NCBI RefSeq assembly: GCF_000974765.1
Contig: NZ_BBWU01000028.1
Location: 103,134 to 167,133, forward strand
DNA length: 64,000 nucleotides
Direction of reading: 5' to 3'
DNA from: Sphingomonas changbaiensis NBRC 104936
GTDB taxonomy: Bacteria; Pseudomonadota; Alphaproteobacteria; Sphingomonadales; Sphingomonadaceae
Shown here: one piece after another, positions 8,598-16,751 of the stretch
Position numbering within the stretch: the first letter of the stretch is position 1
How the letters are laid out: every line of letters starts with the position of its first letter
Program-made: the position numbers and the translations under genes
Notes under the pieces: generated by a model
Told to the model about the DNA's origin: nothing
Database searches by the model: none
What the model saw: only the letters and a program-made list of their open reading frames with translations

Positions 8598-8714
8598 TTG
8601 CCGTCAACAAATGGACGTCCGGTTTGTGCCGCCCGGTACGGCTCAAGCCTTTGACAAGGGCCGGAGCCCCCGATAGCCGAGGCAGGCCGGCCGGCAATCG
8701 GGGAGAAGGCAGGA

Positions 8715-9149
8715 ATGCGCGTGTGGCACAGCGCGGAGATTGACCTGCAAGCGCTCACGCGGCTCGGCGAGAACGCCCTGCCGGGATATATCGGTATCGA
8801 ATTCGTCGCTATCGGCGATGACTGGCTGACAGCGCGCATGCCGGTCGATCGCCGCACGCACCAGCCCTTCGGACGCCTGCATGGCGGCGCATCGGTCGCG
8901 CTGGCTGAGACGGTCGGCTCGATCGCCGGCTCGCTGACGGTGGACCCGGCGGTGAGTCTGGTGGTGGGCATGGAAATCAACGCCAACCATATCCGCCCGG
9001 CCAAGGACGGCTGGGTCTATGGCACCGCCAGGGCCGAAGCGCTCGGCCGCACCACTCAGGTCTGGACGATCCGCATCGTGGATGAGCAGGACAGGCTCAT
9101 CTGCCTGTCCCGCATCACGCTGGCCGTGATCCCGGTGCACCGGGCGTGA
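8715..9149 (+). CDS. Hotdog-fold acyl-CoA thioesterase (PaaI/YdiI-like)
   Basis: A 144-residue hotdog thioesterase that hydrolyses acyl- or aroyl-CoA esters. The motif HQPFGRLHGGASVALAETVGSIAG contains the family H-G-G and the catalytic Glu of the YdiI/MenI branch, and VVGMEINANHIRP follows as the central strand. YdiI-like enzymes act on 1,4-dihydroxy-2-naphthoyl-CoA in menaquinone makers, but sphingomonads use ubiquinone, so a general CoA-recycling role is more likely. Its stop overlaps the GTG start of the next gene (GTGA), so the two are translationally coupled. Confidence 0.85.
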   Translation: MRVWHSAEIDLQALTRLGENALPGYIGIEFVAIGDDWLTARMPVDRRTHQPFGRLHGGASVALAETVGSIAGSLTVDPAVSLVVGMEINANHIRPAKDGWVYGTARAEALGRTTQVWTIRIVDEQDRLICLSRITLAVIPVHRA

Positions 9150-9952
9150 CCCGCTTGCCCGGACCGGCCGCCGCCATCGCGCTCGGCATCGCCGCCCTGC
9201 CGCTCGGCAGCGCTGCGGCGGCGGCTGTAAGCCCGTTCGACGGCACATGGATCGCCGACCTGACGTCGCAGGGCGGATTGCCCGAAGACGATTACCTTTT
9301 GTCGGGCGGCATCTATTCCTGCCGAAGCTGCTCGCCGCCCCGATCCTATCCGGCCGACGGCAAGCCGCACGCGATCGCCGGCGATGAGAACGTGACGTCG
9401 GAGGCGGTCACCGTCACCGGCCCCCGGTCGATCCTGACGCGCATTGTCAGCCCGGCCATGACGCGGTCGACGACGATGACCGTCTCGCCCGATGGCCAGA
9501 CGGCAACCTATGTCTCGATCGACCATCGGCCAGGCGTCAAAGGACCGCTGCGGACCGAGTATCTGGCGCGGCGCGCGGCGGCCGCTCCGCCGGGCGCGCA
9601 CGCGGTTTCGGGCAAATGGCAGGGGCTCCGCTATGTGGCCGTGCCCGTGCAGCTCCGCACGACTGAATTGCACGTCACCGGAAGCCGCTTCCGCTACCGC
9701 GTGCCGATCGGCGCCTCGTACAGCGCGACGTTCGGCGGCGATGCCGTTCCGGTTCACGGGCCCTATCGCGGCAAGATCATGGCCGCAGTCACGCGGAACG
9801 GCGACCGCCAGATCGTGGCGACACTGAAGCAGGACGGCAAGCTCGTCGCGACCCGGACCTTCACTCTCCTGCCCGACGGCAAGTCGCTGGAGATCGCGAC
9901 GACGTCTCCGGGCTCCGATTCGACGTTCCGGGTCATGGCGCGCAAGCAGTAG
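9146..9952 (+). CDS. Exported protein of unknown function
   Basis: A 268-residue protein with a signal peptide (PAAAIALGIAALPLGSAAAAA). The body is beta-rich, with SPFDGTWIADLTSQ and YLLSGGIYSCRSCSPPRSYPADGK, the latter carrying a C-x-x-C. This 'FDGTW..D......Y.L..G.Y.C..C' opening recurs in exported proteins of sphingomonads whose function is unknown to me. The second half (GKWQGLRY...FRYRVPIGASYSATFGGDAVPVHG) looks like a repeat of the first, so the protein may be a two-domain lipocalin-like barrel. It starts with GTG in a GTGA overlap with the thioesterase. Confidence 0.65.
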   Translation: MTRLPGPAAAIALGIAALPLGSAAAAAVSPFDGTWIADLTSQGGLPEDDYLLSGGIYSCRSCSPPRSYPADGKPHAIAGDENVTSEAVTVTGPRSILTRIVSPAMTRSTTMTVSPDGQTATYVSIDHRPGVKGPLRTEYLARRAAAAPPGAHAVSGKWQGLRYVAVPVQLRTTELHVTGSRFRYRVPIGASYSATFGGDAVPVHGPYRGKIMAAVTRNGDRQIVATLKQDGKLVATRTFTLLPDGKSLEIATTSPGSDSTFRVMARKQ

Positions 9953-10094
9953 TCTCGGCGCCAATCATCGGCTCGCAGCGCGGCACCGCGGCGCGGACGG
10001 GGCATACGATGGCAAGGCCGGCCGAAGCGAAGATGATGATCCAGAAGCCCAGGATCGCCATCCTGATCACCTTGAACGCAAAGCGGAAATCCAT
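9933..10094 (-). CDS. Small membrane protein, 53 residues
   Basis: The frame reads MDFRFAFKVIRMAILGF, then WIIIFASAGLAIVCPV, then a short polar tail with two cysteines. There is one hydrophobic helix. A strong ribosome site (GGGAGGA) precedes the ATG by about five bases, which is the main reason to believe it. The 3' end overlaps the convergent exported-protein gene by 20 bases. No family is recognised. Its small size means it would be missed by usual length cut-offs. Confidence 0.55.
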   Translation of the reverse strand: MDFRFAFKVIRMAILGFWIIIFASAGLAIVCPVRAAVPRCEPMIGAETTACAP

Positions 10095-10287
10095 GCGGTC
10101 CTCCCGGTCGCGAGCACAGGCGCAATCGCTGTCTTGCCTGAGCCGCTACCGGATAGGCTCTCGACAGCTATGCCGGAATGACCGGCCCGCCGGATGAATT
10201 GATCCAATCGCCGGAGCGACGCACCGGACTTGCGGCCGGGCCAGTTCACCGGGCATGAGGCGAGTAGGCAAGCGAGGAGGCGGAGAG

Positions 10288-10593
10288 ATGATCGTCGTCA
10301 GCGTGATGTACGGCCCGGACGCAAGGTTCGACGAGGATTATTACCTCGCCACGCACATGCCGCTGGTCCGCGAGCGCTGGCATGGGCTCCTGAGCGATGC
10401 GCGCGTGCTCAAGGGGCTGCCCGCGCCCGACGGCGCCAAGCCGGCCTATCAGATCATGGCCGAGCTGACTTTCCCCTCGCCCGCCGAGCTGCAGCAGGCG
10501 ATGGGCGGTCCGCACGCGGCAGAGATCATGGCCGACATCGCCAACTTCACCGACGCACGGCCGGTGATGCAGGTCAGCAGCCTGATCGACTGA
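10288..10593 (+). CDS. EthD-family protein
   Basis: A 101-residue dimeric alpha/beta-barrel protein beginning MIVVSVMYGPDARFDEDYYLATHMPLV, the EthD signature of a first strand followed by D-x-x-YY-x-x-HMPL. EthD proteins were first found in ether-degrading gene sets and are related to small ligand-binding or monooxygenase-like barrels; most have no assigned reaction. The ATG at 10288 is chosen over the frame's earlier start at 10255 because GGCGGAG precedes it and the fold starts there. It ends three bases before the convergent M1 peptidase stop. Confidence 0.8.
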   Translation: MIVVSVMYGPDARFDEDYYLATHMPLVRERWHGLLSDARVLKGLPAPDGAKPAYQIMAELTFPSPAELQQAMGGPHAAEIMADIANFTDARPVMQVSSLID

Positions 10594-10596
10594 CCC

Positions 10597-13254
10597 TCAG
10601 GACGCGTGGGCCGCAAGCCACGCGCGGGTCTGCTCCTGCAACCGCGCCTGCCGGGCAAAGCGGGTGCGCAGATGAGCGATCGTCTGGTCGATCGGCTTCC
10701 TGTCGGTCGCGGCGACATGGGCCGTCGCATAGGCGTCGAGCTTGTCGATCGTCGTCGGCTGATGGCTGCTTTCGCCCAGCCGCGCGATGAACCGCGACCA
10801 GCCGGACGTGTCGGTCAGCTGGCGGACCCGGTCCAGATGCGCGAGCACGAAATCGAGCGCGAGCTCCGAATGCCGGTTGGCAACCGCGCCGATCATGTCG
10901 CTGCTGATCGTCGGCCCCGGCTCATCGGTGAGCGACAGATCGAGCGCGCGCTGGGCAAGCGCGGGGTCGCGGGTGCGGCCGAGCAGGTCGTAGAAGGTGC
11001 TGCGCTCGACCGCGCCGCTGGCGCCCTTTGCAAGCGCGTGCAGCCGGTCCCAGGTGGCGGCGTCGGCGTTCTCGGCGACCACGCGCAGCCAGGCGGACTT
11101 GAGGCTGCCGGGGATGCTCGCGGGATCCTGGAACAGCCGCCGCGCTTCCGCCGTGACCGTCTGGTCGCCGACCCGGCCGAGCGCGCGGATCAGCACGGGG
11201 CGAAGCGTCGCCTCCAGCACGGGCTCGCCGGCGCGGGGCGCCATGCCCAGGCGCTGCAAGACAGGCCCGAACCGCGCCGACATATCCGCCGCGATCCGCG
11301 CCTGGGTCGCAGCATCGCCGTCGAATAGCTGGTAGAGCGCGCTCCATTCCTGCACCGCAAGCTCGGTGACCTTCGGCTGCGCATCGGCGGGAACGGCAGC
11401 GAGCAGGTCGAGCCCGACCGCCATCGGCTGGTAATTGGCGCTGGCCAGCGCAAGATTGTCCGCCAGCAGCCCATATTGGTCGACCGGCGCCAGGCTCGCA
11501 TAAGCCTTGGTCAGCTGGGCGATCTGATCGGGCTGGTAGAGCGTCCGGTAATAGCCGGTCTGGCCGGCGTTGATCAGCAGCGGCGCACAGCCCGCGACCT
11601 TCAGCTCCCCGCTGCCGTTCGCGACGATCGCGCGCATCGGCGCCCCGCCCAGCGTCATCGCGCGGACCGGCACGTGCCAGCGCAGCGGCGCCGCATCCGG
11701 CTTGTCCTCGCTGAACTGGCCCTGGGTGACGGACACCGTCGTCGATCCGCCCGCGCAGCTCGCGGCGCCGACGCGGATCAGCGGCACGCCGGGCTGCAAC
11801 GTGAAGTCGTGCGCGATCTGGGTGATCCCGGCCGCGCCCGCCTGCTCCACCGCGTGCCACAGATCGTCGGTGCGCGTGTTCCGGTATTTATGGGCCGCGA
11901 TATAGGCCTGGATGCCCTTCTGCCACACATCGGGCCCGGCAAAGCCCTCCAGCATCGTCAGGACGGACTCACCCTTCGAATAGGTGATCGTGTCGAACGC
12001 CTGGTTGGCCTGCTCGACGGTCCGCACACTCTGCACGATCGGATGAGTCGTCGCAAAGGCGTCGATGTCCAGCGCCTCCTCGCGCGATGCGACATGCTCG
12101 ACATCGGCGCCCCAGTCGGGATGGAAATGCTGGGTGGTCTTATTGGCCATCCAGCTGGCAAAGCCTTCGTTCAGCCACAGATCGTCCCACCACGCCATCG
12201 TCACCAGGTCGCCGAACCACTGGTGCGCCATTTCGTGCGCCTGCACGCCGAAGATCGCCTGGCGCTCCGCGTCGGTGGTGATCGCCGGATCGTCGAGCAG
12301 GATGCGCTCGAAGGTGAAGATCGCGCCCCAATTCTCCATCGCGCCAAAGAATTGCGACTGGCCCGGCCCCGCCACATTCTCCAGCTTCGGCAGCGGATAG
12401 GGCGTGCCGAAATACTGGTTGTAATAGGTCAGCACCTGCGCCTCGGCGTCGAGCGCGGTCTGCGCCTTGGCTTCGTTGCCGCGGCCCATCGTGATCGCCA
12501 CTTCGGTGTTGCCGGACATTGTCTTGATCCGTCCGAAATCGCCGACGCCCAGGAACAGCAGATAGCTCGACATCAGCGGCGTCTGCCGGAAGGTGACGCG
12601 CTTCAGGTTGCCGGGCAGCGGCTCGGTGCGCGCCGCGGGCATGTTGCCGACCGCCATCAGGTTCGCAGGCGCGACCACCGACAGGTCCCAGCGGGCCTTA
12701 TAGTCCGGCTCGTCCCAGCTGGGCACGAACGCGCGCGCGTCGGCGGCTTCGAACTGCGTGAACAGCGATCGGCGCGGCGACCCGTCGGGCGCCTTGGAAT
12801 CGAGCGCGAAGAAGCCGTTGGCCTGCTGGTGGATCACGCCGCGATAGGCGATGTCGAGCCGATACCGGCCCGGCGCCAGCTGGCTGCCGAACGCCAGCGT
12901 GACGGTCTGGGCCTTCGGATCGATCGTCGCCGTTCCAGGCTTCGGCGCGCCGCTGCCCGCCCGGATCGAGACGGAATCGAACGTCAGTTCCTTGGCGTTC
13001 AGCACCAGCCGGTCGGTCGGCTTCACCACATCGACGTCGATCGCGACCCGCCCGCTGAAGCGCAGATTCGGCGCATCGGGCGTGACCTCGATCGCATAAT
13101 GGCGCGGCACGGCGGTGCGCGGCAGCTGCGTCACCACGGAATCGATCGTGTCCTGCTGCGGCTGACCGTTCGCGAGCGGGGCCTGCGCCGCCGCCGGACA
13201 CGCAGCCAGCATCGTCGCCGACAACAGCGCAGCCCTGACCATTCGACCCTGCAT
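10597..13254 (-). CDS. Secreted M1-family aminopeptidase
   Basis: An 885-residue zinc aminopeptidase removing N-terminal residues from peptides, probably periplasmic. The signal peptide is MVRAALLSATMLAACPAAAQA, and a Cys in the processing region could also allow lipidation. The exopeptidase motif GAMENWG and the zinc site HEMAHQWFGDL with the distal NEGFASW glutamate are intact. The order is beta-saddle, thermolysin-like domain, then a helical ERAP1-like C-terminal domain. The ATG at 13254 is taken because the longer frame would bury the signal peptide. Together with the M3 and S9 peptidases nearby it suggests a peptide-scavenging lifestyle. Confidence 0.92.
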   Translation of the reverse strand: MQGRMVRAALLSATMLAACPAAAQAPLANGQPQQDTIDSVVTQLPRTAVPRHYAIEVTPDAPNLRFSGRVAIDVDVVKPTDRLVLNAKELTFDSVSIRAGSGAPKPGTATIDPKAQTVTLAFGSQLAPGRYRLDIAYRGVIHQQANGFFALDSKAPDGSPRRSLFTQFEAADARAFVPSWDEPDYKARWDLSVVAPANLMAVGNMPAARTEPLPGNLKRVTFRQTPLMSSYLLFLGVGDFGRIKTMSGNTEVAITMGRGNEAKAQTALDAEAQVLTYYNQYFGTPYPLPKLENVAGPGQSQFFGAMENWGAIFTFERILLDDPAITTDAERQAIFGVQAHEMAHQWFGDLVTMAWWDDLWLNEGFASWMANKTTQHFHPDWGADVEHVASREEALDIDAFATTHPIVQSVRTVEQANQAFDTITYSKGESVLTMLEGFAGPDVWQKGIQAYIAAHKYRNTRTDDLWHAVEQAGAAGITQIAHDFTLQPGVPLIRVGAASCAGGSTTVSVTQGQFSEDKPDAAPLRWHVPVRAMTLGGAPMRAIVANGSGELKVAGCAPLLINAGQTGYYRTLYQPDQIAQLTKAYASLAPVDQYGLLADNLALASANYQPMAVGLDLLAAVPADAQPKVTELAVQEWSALYQLFDGDAATQARIAADMSARFGPVLQRLGMAPRAGEPVLEATLRPVLIRALGRVGDQTVTAEARRLFQDPASIPGSLKSAWLRVVAENADAATWDRLHALAKGASGAVERSTFYDLLGRTRDPALAQRALDLSLTDEPGPTISSDMIGAVANRHSELALDFVLAHLDRVRQLTDTSGWSRFIARLGESSHQPTTIDKLDAYATAHVAATDRKPIDQTIAHLRTRFARQARLQEQTRAWLAAHAS

Positions 13255-13336
13255 GGTGCTTCCTCTATGTCGTGAAAGCGCCAGCGTGGCAGATCGGGCC
13301 CCCAGGGGAAAGGCCGAAATCAACCCATGATAAGCT

Positions 13337-14164
13337 TCAGCCGATCAGCGGTCGCACGTCCGGTCCCGTAACCGCCGCCGCGCGGCGGCGTCGCGCCGCG
13401 GCACCGGCGGCCGCCACGCCGACGATCATCAGCGCCCATTCCGACGGCTCCGGCACGGTCGGCACAACCGTATCGAACAGCCCGCCGACCAGGTGATAAT
13501 CGGCCGCAAACGCCGGATCGATCGTGAACATCGGATCGAGAACTGCGTTGGCGCTGCTGACGTCACAGATTCCCATGACGTTCCTGCTGCACTGCCCGCT
13601 CAAATTCACCTGCGCCGAAACAAGCATCGTCAGGATGACGTTGCCGCCGGAACTGGTCGTCAGCACGCGCGAGAAAGTCACATCCTTGCCGGTGCCATCG
13701 GCACTCGTCGCAATCGCGCTATCGAACCATGGCGCGTCAGCACCAAGCAGGAGAATGCGCGTCTCTGCCTTGCCATTTCCCGATGCGGAGAGGTGCCCCC
13801 TGAACGTCACGGTCACGGGCACGTCGACCCCGTTCTCCGGTCCCTCGACGCCCCAGTTATAGGCGATCAGGCTGTTCGCCTGCACCTCCTTCTCGAACGC
13901 GGTCCCGCCTGCGTGCACGAGGCCCAGATGGTCGTCCAACGCCGAAGCGCCGACGCTGTAGTCGAAGTCGTTGCGTCCTTCGTTGAACGGCACCGGCTGC
14001 GAGTCGATCTTTTCATGAAATACAGAATGCGCCCCGGGATTATATTCGGTCACCGTCAGCTCGCCCGAGTGGCTGGCGCCGGACGGCACGGCGGCCGCAG
14101 GCGCGCTCCAGGCGGCGGCGGACAGGATCAGCACGGAACAGCAAGCGGGTTTCAGCGACAGCAT
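13337..14164 (-). CDS. PEP-CTERM sorted exported protein
   Basis: A 275-residue secreted protein with a signal peptide (MLSLKPACCSVLILSAAAWSAPAAA), a beta-rich middle and the C-terminal tail VPEPSEWALMIVGVAAAGAA followed by RRRR. That tail is the PEP motif, hydrophobic helix and basic end recognised by exosortase/archaeosortase-type systems for surface delivery. In sphingomonads these proteins are linked to exopolysaccharide export. The middle part has the C-x(n)-C pair SGQCSRNVMGICDV and no known enzyme motif. The start at 14164 removes 56 non-conserved residues. It is divergent from the M3 peptidase. Confidence 0.85.
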   Translation of the reverse strand: MLSLKPACCSVLILSAAAWSAPAAAVPSGASHSGELTVTEYNPGAHSVFHEKIDSQPVPFNEGRNDFDYSVGASALDDHLGLVHAGGTAFEKEVQANSLIAYNWGVEGPENGVDVPVTVTFRGHLSASGNGKAETRILLLGADAPWFDSAIATSADGTGKDVTFSRVLTTSSGGNVILTMLVSAQVNLSGQCSRNVMGICDVSSANAVLDPMFTIDPAFAADYHLVGGLFDTVVPTVPEPSEWALMIVGVAAAGAAARRRRAAAVTGPDVRPLIG

Positions 14165-14374
14165 GGCATGTCTCCGTTCGGTTTTGGGAGCGACCCGACG
14201 GATACTGGCCACAAGGCGTCTTGGTGACGCGCCGGCGATCCGCCCCGTATAACATCGATCAGCCCGGCGCGCCAATCCGCCGCTGCCATTGCCCCGCGCC
14301 GCGTCTCGTGCTGGAAAGCGCGCCGACGACACCGTTCAGCGGTGGATCATCTTCGTCGTGCAAGGGGCAAATCC

Positions 14375-16522
14375 ATGAAAACATTTCACATCTTTGCAGC
14401 ATCGCTGCTGGCGGCCGTGTCGCCGGCCGCGCTCGCCGCGCCGGCGGCCACCGCCGCCCAGACCGCCAATCCCCTGCTCGCGCCGTGGACCGGCCCCTAT
14501 GGCGGCGTGCCGCCGTTCGGCAAGGTGCAGATCTCGCAGTTCAAGCCCGCGCTCGAAGCGGCAATGGCCGAGAATCTGCGCGAGATTGATGCGATCGCGA
14601 ACAACCGGGCCGCGCCGACCTTCGCCAACACCTTCGTGCCGCTGGAGCAGGCGGGGCGCACGCTGAACCGCGTCTACACGATCTTCGGCATCTGGTCGTC
14701 GAACCTGTCCTCGCCCGAGTTCCAGAAGGTCGAGGCGGAGATGTCGCCGAAGCTGTCGGCGCACCAGGACAAGATCGTCCAGAACGAAAAGCTCTTCCGC
14801 CGCATCGACGCGATCTACAATTCGCCCGAAAAGGCGAAGCTGACGCCGGAGCAGCAGCGGCTGGTCTGGGTCTATTGGAACAATTTCACCCAGCAGGGCG
14901 CGAAGCTCAATGCGGCCGACAAGGCTGCGCTGAGTCAGGTCAACCAGCAGCTCGCCGGGCTTTACACGACGTTCGCGCAGAACGAGCTGTACGACGAGGA
15001 ACATGACGCGCTGGTGCTCGACAACCAGGCCCAATTGGGTGGGCTCAGCCAGGCGCAGATCACGGCGGCCGCGCAGGAAGCCGAACGCCGGGGCATGAAG
15101 GGCAAATGGGTGTTCGCGAACACCCGCTCGGCGATGGAGCCTTTCCTCGTCAACGCGACCGACCGTTCGCTGCGCCAGAAGGCGTTCGAGATCTGGACCA
15201 GCCGCGGCGACCATCCGGGCGCGCACGACAACAATCCGATCGTGACGAAGATCCTCGCCCTTCGCGCGCAGAAAGCGAAGCTGCTCGGCTATCCGACCTA
15301 TGCGCACTGGCATCTTGCCGACACGATGGCGAAGACGCCCGACAATGCGCTCAATCTGATGATGGCGGCGTGGAAGCCGGCGGTCGCGCAGGTCCACAAG
15401 GACGTCGCCGACATGCAGGCGATCGTCGACAAGGAAGGCGGCTCGTTCAAGATCGCGCCCTGGGACTACCGCTTCTACGCGGAGAAGCTCAGGAAGGCGA
15501 AATACGACCTCGATATGAGCGAGGTAAAGCCGTACCTGCAGCTCGATCACGTCCGCGACGCCATGTTCTGGGCGGCGGGGCAGCTCTACGGCTTCACCTT
15601 CACGCCGGTGAAGGGGCTGCCGGTCTTCAATCCCGACGTGACCGTCTATGAAGTGAAGGGCCGCGACGGCAAGCATGTCGGCCTGTGGTATTTCGACCCC
15701 TATGCGCGGCCGGGCAAGAACTCCGGCGCCTGGATGAACGAGTATCGCACCCAGTCGAACTTCGACGGCGCGATCCCGACGATCGTGTCGAACAACGCAA
15801 ATTTCGTGAAGGCCGCGCCCGGCGAGCCGGTGACGATCTCGTTCGACGATGCCGAGACGATGTTCCACGAATTCGGCCATGCGCTGCACGGCCTGAACTC
15901 GGCGGTGCATTACCCGACGCTCGCCGGCACGAACGTGGCGCGCGACTATGTGGAGTTTCCGTCGCAGTTCAACGAGCATTTCCTCACCACGCCGCAGGTG
16001 ATGAAGTTCCTGGTGAACGCGAAGGGCGAGCCGATGCCGCAGGCACTGGTCGACAAGATCAAGGCGGCGCAGACCTTCAACCAGGCCTTTTCGGTGGTCG
16101 AGGCGCAGGCGAGCGCGATCGTCGACATGAAGATGCACCTGATGGGCGACAAACCGGTCGAGCCGCACGCGTTCGAGAAGACGACGCTGGCGGAGCTCGG
16201 CATGCCGAGCGAGATCGTGATGCGCCACCGCATCCCGCAATTCGGCCATGTCTTCGCAGGCGAAGGCTATGCGGCCGGCTATTACGGCTATCTGTGGGCC
16301 GAAGTGCTCGACCAGGACGCGTACCAGGCGTTCGTCGAGGCCGGCAATCCGTTCGATCCGGCGACCGCCAAGCGCTTCCACGACGACATCCTGTCGATCG
16401 GCAACACGGTCGATCCGGCAATCGCCTACCGCAATTTCCGCGGCCGCGACCCGAGCGTCAACGCCTGGCTGAAGGACAAGGGCTTCCCGATCCCGACTGC
16501 GGCCGCAGCCACGAACAACTGA
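14375..16522 (+). CDS. dcp: M3-family peptidyl-dipeptidase, secreted
   Basis: A 715-residue zinc metallopeptidase of the Dcp/oligopeptidase A family that releases C-terminal dipeptides from short peptides. It carries a signal peptide (MKTFHIFAASLLAAVSPAALAAP). The active site MFHEFGHALHGL is intact with the downstream EFPSQFNEH glutamate region, and HVFAGEGYAAGYYGYLWAEVLDQD is the conserved C-terminal loop. Classic E. coli Dcp is periplasmic or cytosolic and of similar length. The ATG at 14375 gives the signal peptide directly. It lies divergently from the PEP-CTERM gene and convergently to a TonB-dependent receptor. Confidence 0.92.
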   Translation: MKTFHIFAASLLAAVSPAALAAPAATAAQTANPLLAPWTGPYGGVPPFGKVQISQFKPALEAAMAENLREIDAIANNRAAPTFANTFVPLEQAGRTLNRVYTIFGIWSSNLSSPEFQKVEAEMSPKLSAHQDKIVQNEKLFRRIDAIYNSPEKAKLTPEQQRLVWVYWNNFTQQGAKLNAADKAALSQVNQQLAGLYTTFAQNELYDEEHDALVLDNQAQLGGLSQAQITAAAQEAERRGMKGKWVFANTRSAMEPFLVNATDRSLRQKAFEIWTSRGDHPGAHDNNPIVTKILALRAQKAKLLGYPTYAHWHLADTMAKTPDNALNLMMAAWKPAVAQVHKDVADMQAIVDKEGGSFKIAPWDYRFYAEKLRKAKYDLDMSEVKPYLQLDHVRDAMFWAAGQLYGFTFTPVKGLPVFNPDVTVYEVKGRDGKHVGLWYFDPYARPGKNSGAWMNEYRTQSNFDGAIPTIVSNNANFVKAAPGEPVTISFDDAETMFHEFGHALHGLNSAVHYPTLAGTNVARDYVEFPSQFNEHFLTTPQVMKFLVNAKGEPMPQALVDKIKAAQTFNQAFSVVEAQASAIVDMKMHLMGDKPVEPHAFEKTTLAELGMPSEIVMRHRIPQFGHVFAGEGYAAGYYGYLWAEVLDQDAYQAFVEAGNPFDPATAKRFHDDILSIGNTVDPAIAYRNFRGRDPSVNAWLKDKGFPIPTAAAATNN

Positions 16523-16537
16523 CAGATATCAGATCGA

Positions 16538-16641
16538 CCTCACCCTTCCCACTCGTCCCTCGGCTTCGCTCGGGACGAGCGGGCCCCTTCCCTCTCCCGC
16601 CGGGAGAGGGAGGGAGGCGCGCAGCGCCGGAAGGGTGAGGA
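16538..16641. repeat. GC-rich intergenic repeat, CTCACCCTTCC type
   Basis: The outer arms CCTCACCCTTCC and GGAAGGGTGAGG are exact inverted copies. Inside are CTCGTCCC/GGGACGAG and CCCTCTCCCGCCGGGAGAGGG. The element lies between the convergent M3 peptidase and TonB-dependent receptor genes. It shares the Sphingomonas style of nested hairpins with the copy at 38250-38372. Confidence 0.8.
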
Positions 16642-16656
16642 TGACCGAACGACACG

Positions 16657-16688
16657 AAAAAAGGGGGCGGAGCCGTTCGACTCCGCCC
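16657..16688 (-). terminator. Rho-independent terminator of the TonB-dependent receptor
   Basis: On the minus strand, GGGCGGAG, a loop TCGAACGG and CTCCGCCC are followed by TTTTTT. It lies 64 bases after the receptor stop codon and in the right orientation. Confidence 0.8.
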
Positions 16689-16751
16689 GCTCAAGTCCAG
16701 GGTAAGAAAGACGGGGCGCGTCCGGGAGGGCGCGCCTCGGCTTTATCGGCG